A stretch of 6,684 bases of DNA from an uncultured Bacilli bacterium (GTDB taxonomy: Bacteria > Bacillota_I > Bacilli_A > RF39 > UBA660). The stretch is taken from positions 1 through 6,684 of the forward strand of contig CANQIM010000066.1 in NCBI GenBank assembly GCA_947624075.1, written 5' to 3'. A program made the position numbers and the translations under genes. The notes under the pieces were generated by a model. It had not been told where the DNA came from. It was given only the letters and a program-made list of their open reading frames with translations, and ran no database searches. How positions within the stretch are numbered: the first letter of the stretch is position 1; each line of letters starts with the position of its first letter. Shown in pieces: positions 1 to 6,573 of the stretch.

Positions 1-552
1 TAGTCCATCTTGAAAGGCATTACCTACTCTTTCAGATATTTTATAATAACCATGGGTAAATGGATCAAAAGCAATAGCATTTACTAATTCAACTGAAATG
101 TTATCACCTTTCATTACACTTTCTAGAGCAGAGACATTTACCACCTTACCTACTACACCACAACCAAACTTGTCATTTTGATATTCTACAAATTCACATT
201 CTAAGCATATAGGTAACTCATTTATAATTGGTGCATCAACGTTTGTAGACTTAATAGCTGTAAGGTTACTGTTAGCAAATTTATCTTTTACATTATTGCC
301 AGAGACAAGACCAAAATAATCAGCTTCTTTTACATGCTTTGCATCGGCTATATGAACAGTAAAAGCTTTTCTTTCTTTTATATTTTTTACTGTTTTATGA
401 GTTTCTGTTAAATTAAGGACTACATAATCTCTTTCTAACATCATTCCCCATGCAGCATTCATAACATTAATAGAGCCATCTTCATTATATGTTGCAATTA
501 ATAAAACTGGCATTGGAAAAATGGCTTCTGTTGTTTTTATATTTTTACGCAT
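1..552 (-). CDS. flavin reductase-like (flavoredoxin family) protein, 3' end cut off by window edge
   Basis: An open frame of 184 codons starts at ATG 552 and runs off the left edge without a stop. It is preceded by AAGGAG (561-566) with 8 nt spacing. The product resembles the FMN-binding split-barrel flavin reductase family (flavoredoxin/DIM6-NTAB type). Visible family features are an early PMPVLLIATYNEDGSIN stretch (residues 13-29), the NAAWGMM segment (32-38) where the family contacts flavin, and a THKTVKNI-KAFTVHIAD block (51-70). The visible end, FDPFTHGYYKISERVGNAF (162-180), matches the usual C-terminus, so only a few residues should be missing. Such proteins bind FMN and act in electron transfer or flavin reduction in the cytoplasm; the partner cannot be read from sequence. 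It starts 30 nt after the trxB stop on the same strand, so the two are probably co-transcribed, which suggests a thiol or redox role. Confidence 0.85.
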   Translation of the reverse strand, partial: MRKNIKTTEAIFPMPVLLIATYNEDGSINVMNAAWGMMLERDYVVLNLTETHKTVKNIKERKAFTVHIADAKHVKEADYFGLVSGNNVKDKFANSNLTAIKSTNVDAPIINELPICLECEFVEYQNDKFGCGVVGKVVNVSALESVMKGDNISVELVNAIAFDPFTHGYYKISERVGNAFQDGL

Positions 553-582
553 AATAATTTCTCCTTCTCATCTTATTTTTTA

Positions 583-1488
583 TTATTTTGCATTTTGGGA
601 TGCAATTTCACTTATAGCCATTGTTGCAGCTAAAGAGCCATCGGCGGTAGCTGTTGTTAGTTGACGAAGTTTTTTTACACGAGCATCACCTGCAACATAG
701 ATTTTTTTTTTACTTGTGCAAACATCATCATGAGCTATGATGTAACCTTTTTCATCAATGTCTATCACATTTGCAAAAATTTCATTTGATGGTTCTTGAC
801 CAACAGCTATAAACAAACCATCTACTTTTATCGTAGTTTCATTAGAGTTATTGTCTTTAACAACAATACTTTCTACTTTATCTTCACCATTTATTTTTAT
901 ACAATTAGAATTTAAAACAAATGATACGTTATCTTTTTGCTTTAACTCATTATAATAAGCTACTTCTCCCCTAAATGAATCTCTTCGATGGATTAAGTAA
1001 ACCTTAGATGCAATGTTTGATAAATAAAGGGTATCTTCTAAAGCTGTATTGCCACCACCTATAACAGCAACTATCTTATCTTTATAAAAATTACCATCAC
1101 AACTAGCACAATATGACAAACCCTTACCTATAAATTTAGCTTCTTCTTCCAAACCAAGTTTTCTATTCTTAGCACCTGTTGCGATAATAATTGCCTTTGC
1201 TTGATAAGTATTTTTCGAAGTGTAAACATTTCTATTTTCATCAATTTTAAGAACTGTTTCATATCTTATTTCAGCACCAAAATTCTTTACTTGATTATAT
1301 AATTTATCTGCAAATTCAACTCCAGAAATATTTTCTATCCCAGGATAATTTTGAATCATATGGGCAGTTATTATTTGACCTCCATAAGTTTTAGCTTCCA
1401 ATATTAATATTTTTTTATTAGCTCTTAGAGCATATAATGCAGCTGTTAATCCAGCTGGTCCTGCTCCTATTATTATTATATCGTACAT
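583..1488 (-). CDS. trxB: thioredoxin reductase (NADPH), TrxB
   Basis: This 301-residue protein has the usual length and domain order of low-molecular-weight thioredoxin reductase. An FAD-binding GAGPAG lies near residues 8-13. The redox-active CASC pair is at 127-130, a variant of the common CATC. The NADPH domain has GGGNTAL (144-150) and HRRDSFR (167-173), the latter marking NADPH rather than ferredoxin dependence. The second FAD motif AGDAR is at 266-270, followed by LRQLTTATADGSLAA (274-288). The enzyme moves electrons from NADPH through FAD and the cysteine pair to thioredoxin in the cytoplasm. The start is supported by GAGGAG (1495-1500), 6 nt upstream of ATG, and by a promoter just behind it. 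No thioredoxin gene is visible nearby. The downstream flavin reductase-like gene likely shares the transcript. Confidence 0.95.
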   Translation of the reverse strand: MYDIIIIGAGPAGLTAALYALRANKKILILEAKTYGGQIITAHMIQNYPGIENISGVEFADKLYNQVKNFGAEIRYETVLKIDENRNVYTSKNTYQAKAIIIATGAKNRKLGLEEEAKFIGKGLSYCASCDGNFYKDKIVAVIGGGNTALEDTLYLSNIASKVYLIHRRDSFRGEVAYYNELKQKDNVSFVLNSNCIKINGEDKVESIVVKDNNSNETTIKVDGLFIAVGQEPSNEIFANVIDIDEKGYIIAHDDVCTSKKKIYVAGDARVKKLRQLTTATADGSLAATMAISEIASQNAK

Positions 1489-1510
1489 ATTAGTCTCCTC
1501 TTATAATTAG

Positions 1511-1538
1511 ATTTTATCATTTCTATTTAAATAGTCAA
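1511..1538 (-). promoter_or_regulatory. sigma-A-type promoter for trxB
   Basis: On the minus strand TTGACT (1538-1533, five of six consensus bases) is followed after 16 nt by TAAAAT (1516-1511, five of six). Transcription would start near 1504, giving a very short leader that begins at or beside the GAGGAG ribosome binding site (1495-1500). No riboswitch could fit after this start. A PerR-like or other operator was looked for and not found. Confidence 0.65.
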
Positions 1539-1661
1539 GCTCTTTATTTATTTCTACAATTTTAAAATTATTTTTTAGCTACTCTAAGAAGAAGGCATGA
1601 TCTTTAACTATCTTCATTATTATTGTTTAACAAATTTAAGAGTAATTATACTAATTTTTTA

Positions 1662-2168
1662 TTACCTAGAAACTTCTTTTAACATAGTTTGAAAACATTT
1701 AATATGAAGCTTTTCATCAGCAATTATTCTTTCTAATAATTCTTTTATATAAATATCATTAATTAAACTAATATGATACTCATAATTATAAATAGCTTTT
1801 TCTTCGGCTAAAATGTTATTTTGAAGAATATTAAAAATATTAGTATTTATAGGTACAAAGCTACTACTCCAATATTTATAAGGGCAAATATTTTTCTCTT
1901 TATAAATAAAGGCGGGATTCTTCCCTAATAAATAGATAGTTTTTCCCAACATTTCTAAGTGATGCATTTCAACTATAGCTATTTTAATTAAGTTATGAGC
2001 TATTTCTTGATAATTTTTAAAAAGAACAAAATTTTGATAAGCATAACTTGTAATGGCACTTAATTCACTAGTAATACCAGCATAATCATTTAATAGTAAG
2101 TCTGCATAAAAAGAATTTTTTTGTTCAACTTTAATTTCAGGGTAAGGTTTTTCAACACAATATTTCAT
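1662..2168 (-). CDS. ferritin-like diiron/dimanganese protein (Mn-catalase/CotJC-related)
   Basis: This 168-residue, mostly helical protein carries a full four-helix-bundle dinuclear metal site. The ligands are E35, the pair E67xxH70 (EMHH), E122 or E123, and E152xxH155 (EKLH). The spacing E35 followed by ExxH near 67-70 resembles manganese catalase, but the protein lacks the long extra regions of true Mn-catalases. It is closer in size to the small CotJC/rubrerythrin-like ferritin-domain proteins of Firmicutes. There is no rubredoxin-type CxxC domain, so it is not a classical rubrerythrin. The likely role is peroxide or oxygen detoxification or metal handling in the cytoplasm; the substrate is unproven. 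The ATG at 2168 follows AGGTGA (2173-2178) with a short 4-nt gap. It lies upstream of the trxB unit on the same strand but is separated by 173 nt containing the trxB promoter, and it is divergent from yfmF. Confidence 0.8.
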   Translation of the reverse strand: MKYCVEKPYPEIKVEQKNSFYADLLLNDYAGITSELSAITSYAYQNFVLFKNYQEIAHNLIKIAIVEMHHLEMLGKTIYLLGKNPAFIYKEKNICPYKYWSSSFVPINTNIFNILQNNILAEEKAIYNYEYHISLINDIYIKELLERIIADEKLHIKCFQTMLKEVSR

Positions 2169-2209
2169 TAAATCACCTACTTAAGTATATAAAAAGATAA
2201 TGCTATTTA

Positions 2210-2218
2210 TGTTATAAT
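2210..2218 (+). promoter_or_regulatory. extended -10 promoter for yfmF-yfmH
   Basis: TGTTATAAT is a perfect -10 hexamer (2213-2218) with the TGn extension. The region around 2185-2195 offers no good -35 match, which fits an extended -10 promoter. The start would fall near 2225, just before the AGAGGTGA ribosome binding site (2229-2236) and ATG 2243. The same 74-nt gap must also hold the divergent promoter of the ferritin-like gene. A minus-strand TATACT at 2189-2184 is a candidate but sits too close to that gene's ribosome binding site to be convincing. Confidence 0.6.
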
Positions 2219-2242
2219 AGAATCTAGTAGAGGTGAATTTAT

Positions 2243-3493
2243 ATGGCTATTAAGGAAATTAACTTTTTAAAAAATAAAGACTTTCAAACCATTCAAATAG
2301 AATTACTTTTTCCTTATGAAGAAAGGAAAGAAAATTTAGCTAAACTAGCTCTTTTGCCAGCAATGTTAAATTATATGAATAGTGTTTACGATACTGAAGA
2401 AAAATATCAAAAAGAAAAAAAGAAACGTTATATTTTAAATTGCTATTCCTCTAGATTTTCATTAAGACGAGCTGGTTTTTTCTGTTTTAGATTATCTATA
2501 CCTAATGAAAAAGTTTTAAATGAAGATTTATTAGAAGAACAAATTATATTTTTTCAAAAATTAATATATTACCCATTAATTGAAAATGAAGGATTTAAAA
2601 GCTTTGAATTAGAACGTGAAAAAACTAATCTTAAGCGCAATTTAGAAAATAATATGAAAAAAATTCAAGGGTATTATAATTATAAACTTAAAAAATTAAT
2701 TGATAATGATGATAATCGTATTTTTTCAACTAATTTGTATGATAATATGCATATAATTGATGAAGTTACTGAGAAAAACTTATATGAATTTTATAAAAAT
2801 TTGATTTATAAAAACAAGCCTTTAGTTTTTGTTATGGGTGATGTAAATAAAGAAAAAATTTCTAATTTAATAGGAAAATATTTGTGTAGTAATGTAGAAG
2901 ATGCTAAAAACTTAATAAAAAATTATGATAATTTTTTAAAGCCATTTAGTAAAATTAAAAGGGTTGAAGAAAAAGGTAATTTTAAAGATTCAGTTTTTTC
3001 AATGGTATATAAAGTAGAAAATATGTCACATGAAGATATGATTTATTTGCAAGGAATTAGAAGCTTACTTGCTTCACAGTCTGCTAGATTATTAGATGAA
3101 AAACTTAGAAATGAGTATGATTTAGTTTATTCAACAAGAGTTAGCACTTATTTACACTATGGTGTATTAGTAATTACAGCCTTTATTAATAAGAAAAACA
3201 AAGATATTGTTGAAGAAAAAATTAAAGAAGTAATGAAAGAATTGGAAGATGAGAAAATAATTGGACCTTTAGAAAAAAATATCAAAGAACGTTTTAGGAT
3301 GAATTTAATGAGACACTTAGATGATAAATTTGGACTTCTAGATGAATTTATTTATAAAAAATTAGGAATTGATAAGACGATGGAAGAAACTTATGAAGAT
3401 ACTTTAAAGATAACGGTAAATGATATATTAAAATTTGTAAAAAGATTAAAGTTAGATTTAATCTACTATTTAGAGGAGGAAAAGAATGATTAA
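2243..3493 (+). CDS. yfmF: M16-like peptidase-fold protein YfmF (EF-P modification-associated family)
   Basis: This 416-residue protein is the length of an M16B peptidase subunit with two similar alpha/beta lobes, roughly 1-210 and 235-416. No HxxEH zinc motif is present in the first lobe. The second lobe keeps the segment that M16 partners use for substrate contact: SARLLDEKLRNEYDLVYS (280-297), with R289 and Y296 in the LR...Y arrangement. That pattern and the partner gene identify it as YfmF (YmfF in Bacillus subtilis), a family linked to 5-aminopentanol modification of elongation factor P. Its molecular role is not settled. The ATG follows AGAGGTGA by 6 nt. Its stop overlaps the start of yfmH by 8 bp, so the two are translationally coupled and probably form a heterodimer. 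It is very rich in Lys, Asn and Ile, as expected from base composition. Confidence 0.82.
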   Translation: MAIKEINFLKNKDFQTIQIELLFPYEERKENLAKLALLPAMLNYMNSVYDTEEKYQKEKKKRYILNCYSSRFSLRRAGFFCFRLSIPNEKVLNEDLLEEQIIFFQKLIYYPLIENEGFKSFELEREKTNLKRNLENNMKKIQGYYNYKLKKLIDNDDNRIFSTNLYDNMHIIDEVTEKNLYEFYKNLIYKNKPLVFVMGDVNKEKISNLIGKYLCSNVEDAKNLIKNYDNFLKPFSKIKRVEEKGNFKDSVFSMVYKVENMSHEDMIYLQGIRSLLASQSARLLDEKLRNEYDLVYSTRVSTYLHYGVLVITAFINKKNKDIVEEKIKEVMKELEDEKIIGPLEKNIKERFRMNLMRHLDDKFGLLDEFIYKKLGIDKTMEETYEDTLKITVNDILKFVKRLKLDLIYYLEEEKND

Positions 3494-4742
3494 GTTAGAA
3501 ACTATTTCCTTAGATAATGGTCTTAAAATATTCATTTTAGAAGATAAAAGAAGACATTCTGTATTTTTTCAACATATAACATTATTTGGAGGAGAGACAA
3601 AAGATTTTATTTATAATGGGAAAGAATATTCAATGAATGATGGAGTTGCTCATATATTAGAGCATTATGTTGTAGAAGAAAATACAAAGGGGAATTTTTT
3701 AGAAATACTTGGTAAAAAACAAATGAATACTAATGCCTCTACATATAGGAATATGACTAAATATTATTTTGAAACAGTAGAAGATGTCATATTTGGAATA
3801 AAAACTTTATTAGAAGGAATTTATAGTGTTGAGTTTACTGAGGAAAAGGTTAATAAAATAAAAGAGCCTATTTATCAAGAAATTAGAGCTAGATTGAATG
3901 ACAAATTTTATCATAGTGAAAATATGATAAAGGAAAATCTCTTTAAAAAAATTCATTATAAAAATATAGCTGGATCTATAGAAGAGGTCAAGGCTGTAAC
4001 CTGGGAAGATTTAATGAATTGTTATGAAGCCTTTTATCAGCCAAAAAATCAGTATATTGTTGTAGCAGGTAATTTTGATAAAGAAGAAGTTGTAAATTAT
4101 ATAAAAGAATTTTTTAAAGATAAAAAGTTTAATAATGAAAAAGCAGTTGAATTAATTGATTTAAAGGAAGATAATGAAGTAAAGAAAAAAACAGGAGTTG
4201 TTTACTTTCCAACAGCTCAAGACTTTGTAGAAATTGTCTATAAAATTAATATAGGTAAAATGAATTGTCGAGAGAAGCTCGATTTAGATTTTTATATAAA
4301 TATTTTCCTTGATAACTATTTTGGGGTTACTTCCAAAATTTATAATGAATTGGTAAAAGATAAAATTATAACAGGGGGCATATCTAGAGGTTATCATCAA
4401 TGTGGAAATTTCTTTTTAGTTAGGATTAGTGCCTATACTGATAAAAAACAGATATTTATAAAGAAAATTACAGAAGCTATTAGAAAGATGGACAAATTTG
4501 ATGAAGAATTCTTTGAATTAGAAAAAAAGCAAATTATTATGTCAGTTGTTTTAAGAGATGAGCAAATATTTGATATGGTTATTCCCTTTGTCGATAATTT
4601 AGTTAACTTTAATTATCCATATTTAGATACAGTTGATGATATTAGTAGATTGCATTATAAAAATTACGTAGAAGTAATTAAGAACTTAGATTTTAATAAT
4701 TATACCGTTGTTACCATTAAGAACAAAGAAAAAGAAGCTTGA
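3486..4742 (+). CDS. yfmH: M16 family zinc peptidase YfmH (EF-P modification-associated family)
   Basis: This 418-residue M16 protein has the inverted zinc motif H56-I-L-E59-H60 within GVAHILEH. A distal glutamate, E132 (QEIRARLND), sits about 76 residues after the first His, as the family requires. The N-terminal lobe therefore looks catalytically complete. In the second lobe the positions matching YfmF R289 and Y296 read V290 and G297 (ELVKDKIITGG), so it lacks the R/Y pair. This is the catalytic half of a two-subunit enzyme, cytoplasmic by the absence of a signal peptide. The start ATG 3486 lies inside the end of yfmF and follows AGAGGAGGA (3472-3480), a near-perfect ribosome binding site. 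It corresponds to YmfH of Bacillus subtilis. The TGA stop is embedded in a terminator hairpin. No pgsA, recA or rodZ-like gene follows, unlike the common Bacillus arrangement. Confidence 0.87.
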   Translation: MIKLETISLDNGLKIFILEDKRRHSVFFQHITLFGGETKDFIYNGKEYSMNDGVAHILEHYVVEENTKGNFLEILGKKQMNTNASTYRNMTKYYFETVEDVIFGIKTLLEGIYSVEFTEEKVNKIKEPIYQEIRARLNDKFYHSENMIKENLFKKIHYKNIAGSIEEVKAVTWEDLMNCYEAFYQPKNQYIVVAGNFDKEEVVNYIKEFFKDKKFNNEKAVELIDLKEDNEVKKKTGVVYFPTAQDFVEIVYKINIGKMNCREKLDLDFYINIFLDNYFGVTSKIYNELVKDKIITGGISRGYHQCGNFFLVRISAYTDKKQIFIKKITEAIRKMDKFDEEFFELEKKQIIMSVVLRDEQIFDMVIPFVDNLVNFNYPYLDTVDDISRLHYKNYVEVIKNLDFNNYTVVTIKNKEKEA

Positions 4743-4756
4743 GTGACTTCTTTTTT
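4729..4756 (+). terminator. probable bidirectional terminator overlapping the yfmH stop codon
   Basis: AAAAAGAAG (4729-4737) pairs with CTTCTTTTT (4747-4755) around a 9-nt loop, and the T run continues to 4756. The left arm and loop contain the last codons and the TGA of yfmH. Read on the other strand the same hairpin ends in TTTTTC, so it can also serve the convergent lipoprotein gene that stops at 4760, only 17 nt away. The stem has only two G-C pairs, so its strength is uncertain. Confidence 0.6.
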
Positions 4757-4759
4757 AGT

Positions 4760-5446
4760 TTAACAACCTGTTTTAGAGCAAGTATTTTTCTTATTTAAGC
4801 ATTTAACTACACATTCTAATTGATCATACATCTCATCTTTCATATCTTTAGTTATATCTTGATATGGATCTTCTTGCTTTTCACTAATTCCTTCAACTAA
4901 TTTAGTTGGTTTACCATTGACTACAGCAACGACGTTAGGAGCATATATTCTCTTTTCACCAGTTGGAACTTCCTCTCCGTCCTCAGAAGATAGATTATAA
5001 TCATCTAAAACGCTATCTAATTTTTCAAGCAGTTTAGAATAATCTTTAGAACCTTTCTTTGTTGTTTTTACTTCATTGTTATCAGATAATTCCTTAGTAT
5101 CTCTAATATCCAAAACATTGACATAGTAAATTTTGGAAATTTTATTATCCTCTGCAATTTTTAGTAGAGTTTCAATCATACTTCGACACCATGGACAAGT
5201 TGGAAAACCAAAATATACAATGAAAGATTCTTTGTCATCAATCATTTCTACTACATCCTTAGCAGTAGAATAAACTATAGGATTATCTTTTTTTATAGAA
5301 ACTGGTCTTATTTTATGGTTGCCATTTTCTTCATTGTTTAAGCTTTCATATTCCTCTTTAAATTTAGTTGCATCTGTTTTTTTGCCACATCCTGTAAAAG
5401 TAAATAAAGTAACTAGCATTAAAAAGAAAATTAATATTTTTTTCAT
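4760..5446 (-). CDS. thioredoxin-fold lipoprotein with CPWC active site
   Basis: The 228-residue product begins with a lipoprotein signal peptide: two lysines, a hydrophobic stretch to residue 18, then TGC with C20 as the lipidated cysteine. The mature protein should be tethered outside the cytoplasmic membrane. A thioredoxin-like fold follows, with FIVYFGFPTCPWCRS (75-89). The C84-P-W-C87 pair is the redox centre, and P170 in YAPNVVAVVNG is the likely cis-proline. A charged, Lys/Asp/Glu-rich insertion (about 113-165) separates them and is longer than in plain thioredoxin. The last 18 residues hold four more cysteines (C212, C216, C223, C228). It is probably an extracytoplasmic thiol-disulfide oxidoreductase; substrate and direction are unknown. 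ATG 5446 follows AGGGAG (5455-5460) by 8 nt. It converges on yfmH and lies 132 nt downstream of the baseplate-like gene on the same strand, with its own candidate promoter. Confidence 0.82.
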   Translation of the reverse strand: MKKILIFFLMLVTLFTFTGCGKKTDATKFKEEYESLNNEENGNHKIRPVSIKKDNPIVYSTAKDVVEMIDDKESFIVYFGFPTCPWCRSMIETLLKIAEDNKISKIYYVNVLDIRDTKELSDNNEVKTTKKGSKDYSKLLEKLDSVLDDYNLSSEDGEEVPTGEKRIYAPNVVAVVNGKPTKLVEGISEKQEDPYQDITKDMKDEMYDQLECVVKCLNKKNTCSKTGC

Positions 5447-5480
5447 TATAACAACTCCCTACTACAACATGTCTACAAAT

Positions 5481-5486
5481 ATTATA
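5481..5486 (-). promoter_or_regulatory. candidate -10 box for the thioredoxin-fold lipoprotein gene
   Basis: A perfect TATAAT lies on the minus strand 34 nt upstream of the ATG at 5446, placing a start near 5475 and leaving a short leader with AGGGAG at its end. No good -35 hexamer or TGn extension is seen at the proper distance, so this is a partial promoter call. Confidence 0.4.
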
Positions 5487-5517
5487 AAGCATTATTTAAA
5501 AAATTGGTAGAGTTTTG

Positions 5518-5536
5518 TTTATTATTTAATAATAAA
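5518..5536. repeat. perfect AT-only inverted repeat in the gap between lipoprotein and baseplate-like genes
   Basis: TTTATTATT and AATAATAAA form 9-bp arms around a single T. It lies 42 nt beyond the stop of the baseplate-like gene and about 30 nt upstream of the candidate -10 box of the lipoprotein gene. It lacks G-C pairs and a proper loop, so it is a poor terminator; a binding site for a small dimeric regulator or chance in AT-rich DNA are alternatives. Confidence 0.3.
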
Positions 5537-5578
5537 TAATTGTATCTTTTAAAAGCTATGCAAAATTTTATGAATATG

Positions 5579-6367
5579 CTATTTAGTTCTTTTCCACATA
5601 TAGACTGTGATGTATGGTTGTAAGGTACTAGTAGAAAAAGCTGTTCCATTACAATTTGTACAAGTTGTTGTTGCTGATTCTGTTGTTGTTACCGTGTGAG
5701 AATGCTTACCAGTTGTTGACATTGTATTATGTGAAGTATCTATAATTAATGGATTTCCATAGCTAACAGCACCTGGAAGAGCTTCTACTATCGATGAACT
5801 TACTGCAAAATGGACATCACCAGCATTTTTACCCCATCCTACTAAATTATTGCCTAACACATGAACATGGTTTCCATCTGTTGATGTACTTCCTGATAGA
5901 GATGGAACTACATGTGAATGACTTGGTAAGTTAGTTTCTTTTAATGTTGTTGACACACTTTTTGCTCCTCCTGTTTTTCCTACCGTACTAAATTCTGTTT
6001 GGGAACTATCTATTCCTACTAAAGTTTGTCCTTTGCCAAAGGTTTCCCAAGTTCCTCCAAATAATGTTCCTGGATTAGTACTATCATAGCTTATATAAAT
6101 ACTGCCTACTGGGTATATCTTATTTATGATCGTTGTTTGTAATGTTACTAAGTCATTGCTAAATTTTGTACATGTTCCATCGATTGCGGCTTGGACATTG
6201 GTGGCACCTAATTTAGAGTTATCTACATAAGATACGTCGGCACTTTTGATTAAGGTTTCGGCTATTACATATGATGAGACTATTGATATTGTTACACCAA
6301 TTATTATTCCAAAAAACATTATTAAATATGTTTTCTTATTTGTCTTATTACTTTTTACTTTTTTCAT
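5579..6367 (-). CDS. membrane-anchored surface protein with phage baseplate (gp10/tail-collar-like) C-terminal domain
   Basis: The 262-residue protein opens with a Lys/Asn-rich cytoplasmic tip (1-12) and one hydrophobic segment (about 14-36) without a lipobox, so it is a signal anchor or uncleaved signal. A linker with SADVSYVDNSKLGATNVQAAIDG (42-64) resembles stretches found before phage tail and surface modules. Then comes the baseplate gp10-type domain: IYPVGSIYISYDSTNPGTLF (84-103), GGTWETFGKG, TGGAKS and a terminal LQPYITVYMWKR (249-260). Three HxH sites, SHSH (149-152), HVH (167-169) and HSH (222-224), could bind metal in a trimer, as His residues do in some phage fibres. A CTNC pair is at 236-239. 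No other phage gene is nearby, so it looks domesticated. GGGAG (6378-6382) lies 10 nt before ATG. The promoter upstream carries a G10 tract and is probably phase-variable. The real ligand or function is unknown. Confidence 0.78.
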   Translation of the reverse strand: MKKVKSNKTNKKTYLIMFFGIIIGVTISIVSSYVIAETLIKSADVSYVDNSKLGATNVQAAIDGTCTKFSNDLVTLQTTIINKIYPVGSIYISYDSTNPGTLFGGTWETFGKGQTLVGIDSSQTEFSTVGKTGGAKSVSTTLKETNLPSHSHVVPSLSGSTSTDGNHVHVLGNNLVGWGKNAGDVHFAVSSSIVEALPGAVSYGNPLIIDTSHNTMSTTGKHSHTVTTTESATTTCTNCNGTAFSTSTLQPYITVYMWKRTK

Positions 6368-6370
6368 TTT

Positions 6371-6497
6371 TTAAAAACTCCCATCTATTATTTTATTTAC
6401 TTCATCTATTACACTCTTATTTAAAGCAAAATAACTCACACTAAAAAAGAAAGATTATTACTTCAAATATTAAAACCTTACTTAATTTCTTATTCAT
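6371..6497 (-). pseudogene. possible small membrane-protein ORF in the leader, broken by one base in a T6 run
   Basis: From ATG 6497 an 18-codon frame reads MNKKLSKVLIFEVIIFLF and stops at TAG (6443-6441). Removing one T from the T6 run at 6448-6443 would continue the frame as SVSYFALNKSVIDEVNKIIDGSF to TAA at 6373-6371, only 3 nt before the start of the surface-protein gene. The joined 41-residue product would be a short membrane peptide with a polar tail. Only a weak ribosome binding site is seen: GGAG (6517-6514) is too far from the ATG. Both pieces are short enough to occur by chance in AT-rich DNA, so this is a tentative call. Confidence 0.22.
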
Positions 6498-6541
6498 AGT
6501 AATTCACTTTAAACTCCACTTTCTCCTTATTTTATAACATT

Positions 6542-6572
6542 ATTATACCCCCCCCCCGTCTTATTTTGTCAA
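6542..6572 (-). promoter_or_regulatory. phase-variable promoter of the surface-protein gene (G10 in the spacer)
   Basis: On the minus strand a perfect -35 TTGACA (6572-6567) and a perfect -10 TATAAT (6547-6542) are separated by 19 nt, ten of which are consecutive G (6557-6548). The optimum spacing for sigma-A promoters is 17 nt, so changes in G number by slippage would alter promoter strength; loss of two G would give the optimum. The start would be near 6535, leaving a leader of about 168 nt before ATG 6367. The gene driven encodes a membrane-anchored surface protein, the usual type of target for such switches. Confidence 0.82.
6548..6557. repeat. homopolymer of ten C (plus strand) / ten G (minus strand)
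   Basis: An uninterrupted C10 tract sits in strongly AT-rich intergenic DNA, exactly between the two promoter boxes. Tracts of this length are prone to slipped-strand mispairing, and the true length may be mixed in the population or misread in sequencing. Confidence 0.95.
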
Positions 6573-6573
6573 T

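Noticed and set aside
1507..1617. Minus-strand frame reading MKIVKDHAFFLE, a TAG, then a further 23 open codons up to the trxB leader
   Set aside because: No ribosome binding site, one internal stop, overlap with the trxB promoter, and a length expected by chance in AT-rich DNA. A decayed small gene remains possible.
1565..1661. Terminator for the ferritin-like gene
   Set aside because: Only weak pairings were found (for example AGTA/TACT, or TACTCT with AGAGTA across a very long loop), without a stable stem next to a T run.
2169..2242. PerR-type operator in the divergent region next to the ferritin-like gene
   Set aside because: Only a TTATAAT half-site is present, and it is better explained as the -10 box of yfmF.
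5319..5510. Plus-strand open frame of 63 codons
   Set aside because: It lies antisense to the start of the well-supported lipoprotein gene and its promoter region, has no ribosome binding site, and its sequence is the mirror of signal-peptide codons.
5579..6367. Prophage fragment
   Set aside because: Only one phage-like domain is present, fused to a membrane anchor and flanked by a lipoprotein gene; no integrase, other structural gene or attachment-site repeat is seen in the window.
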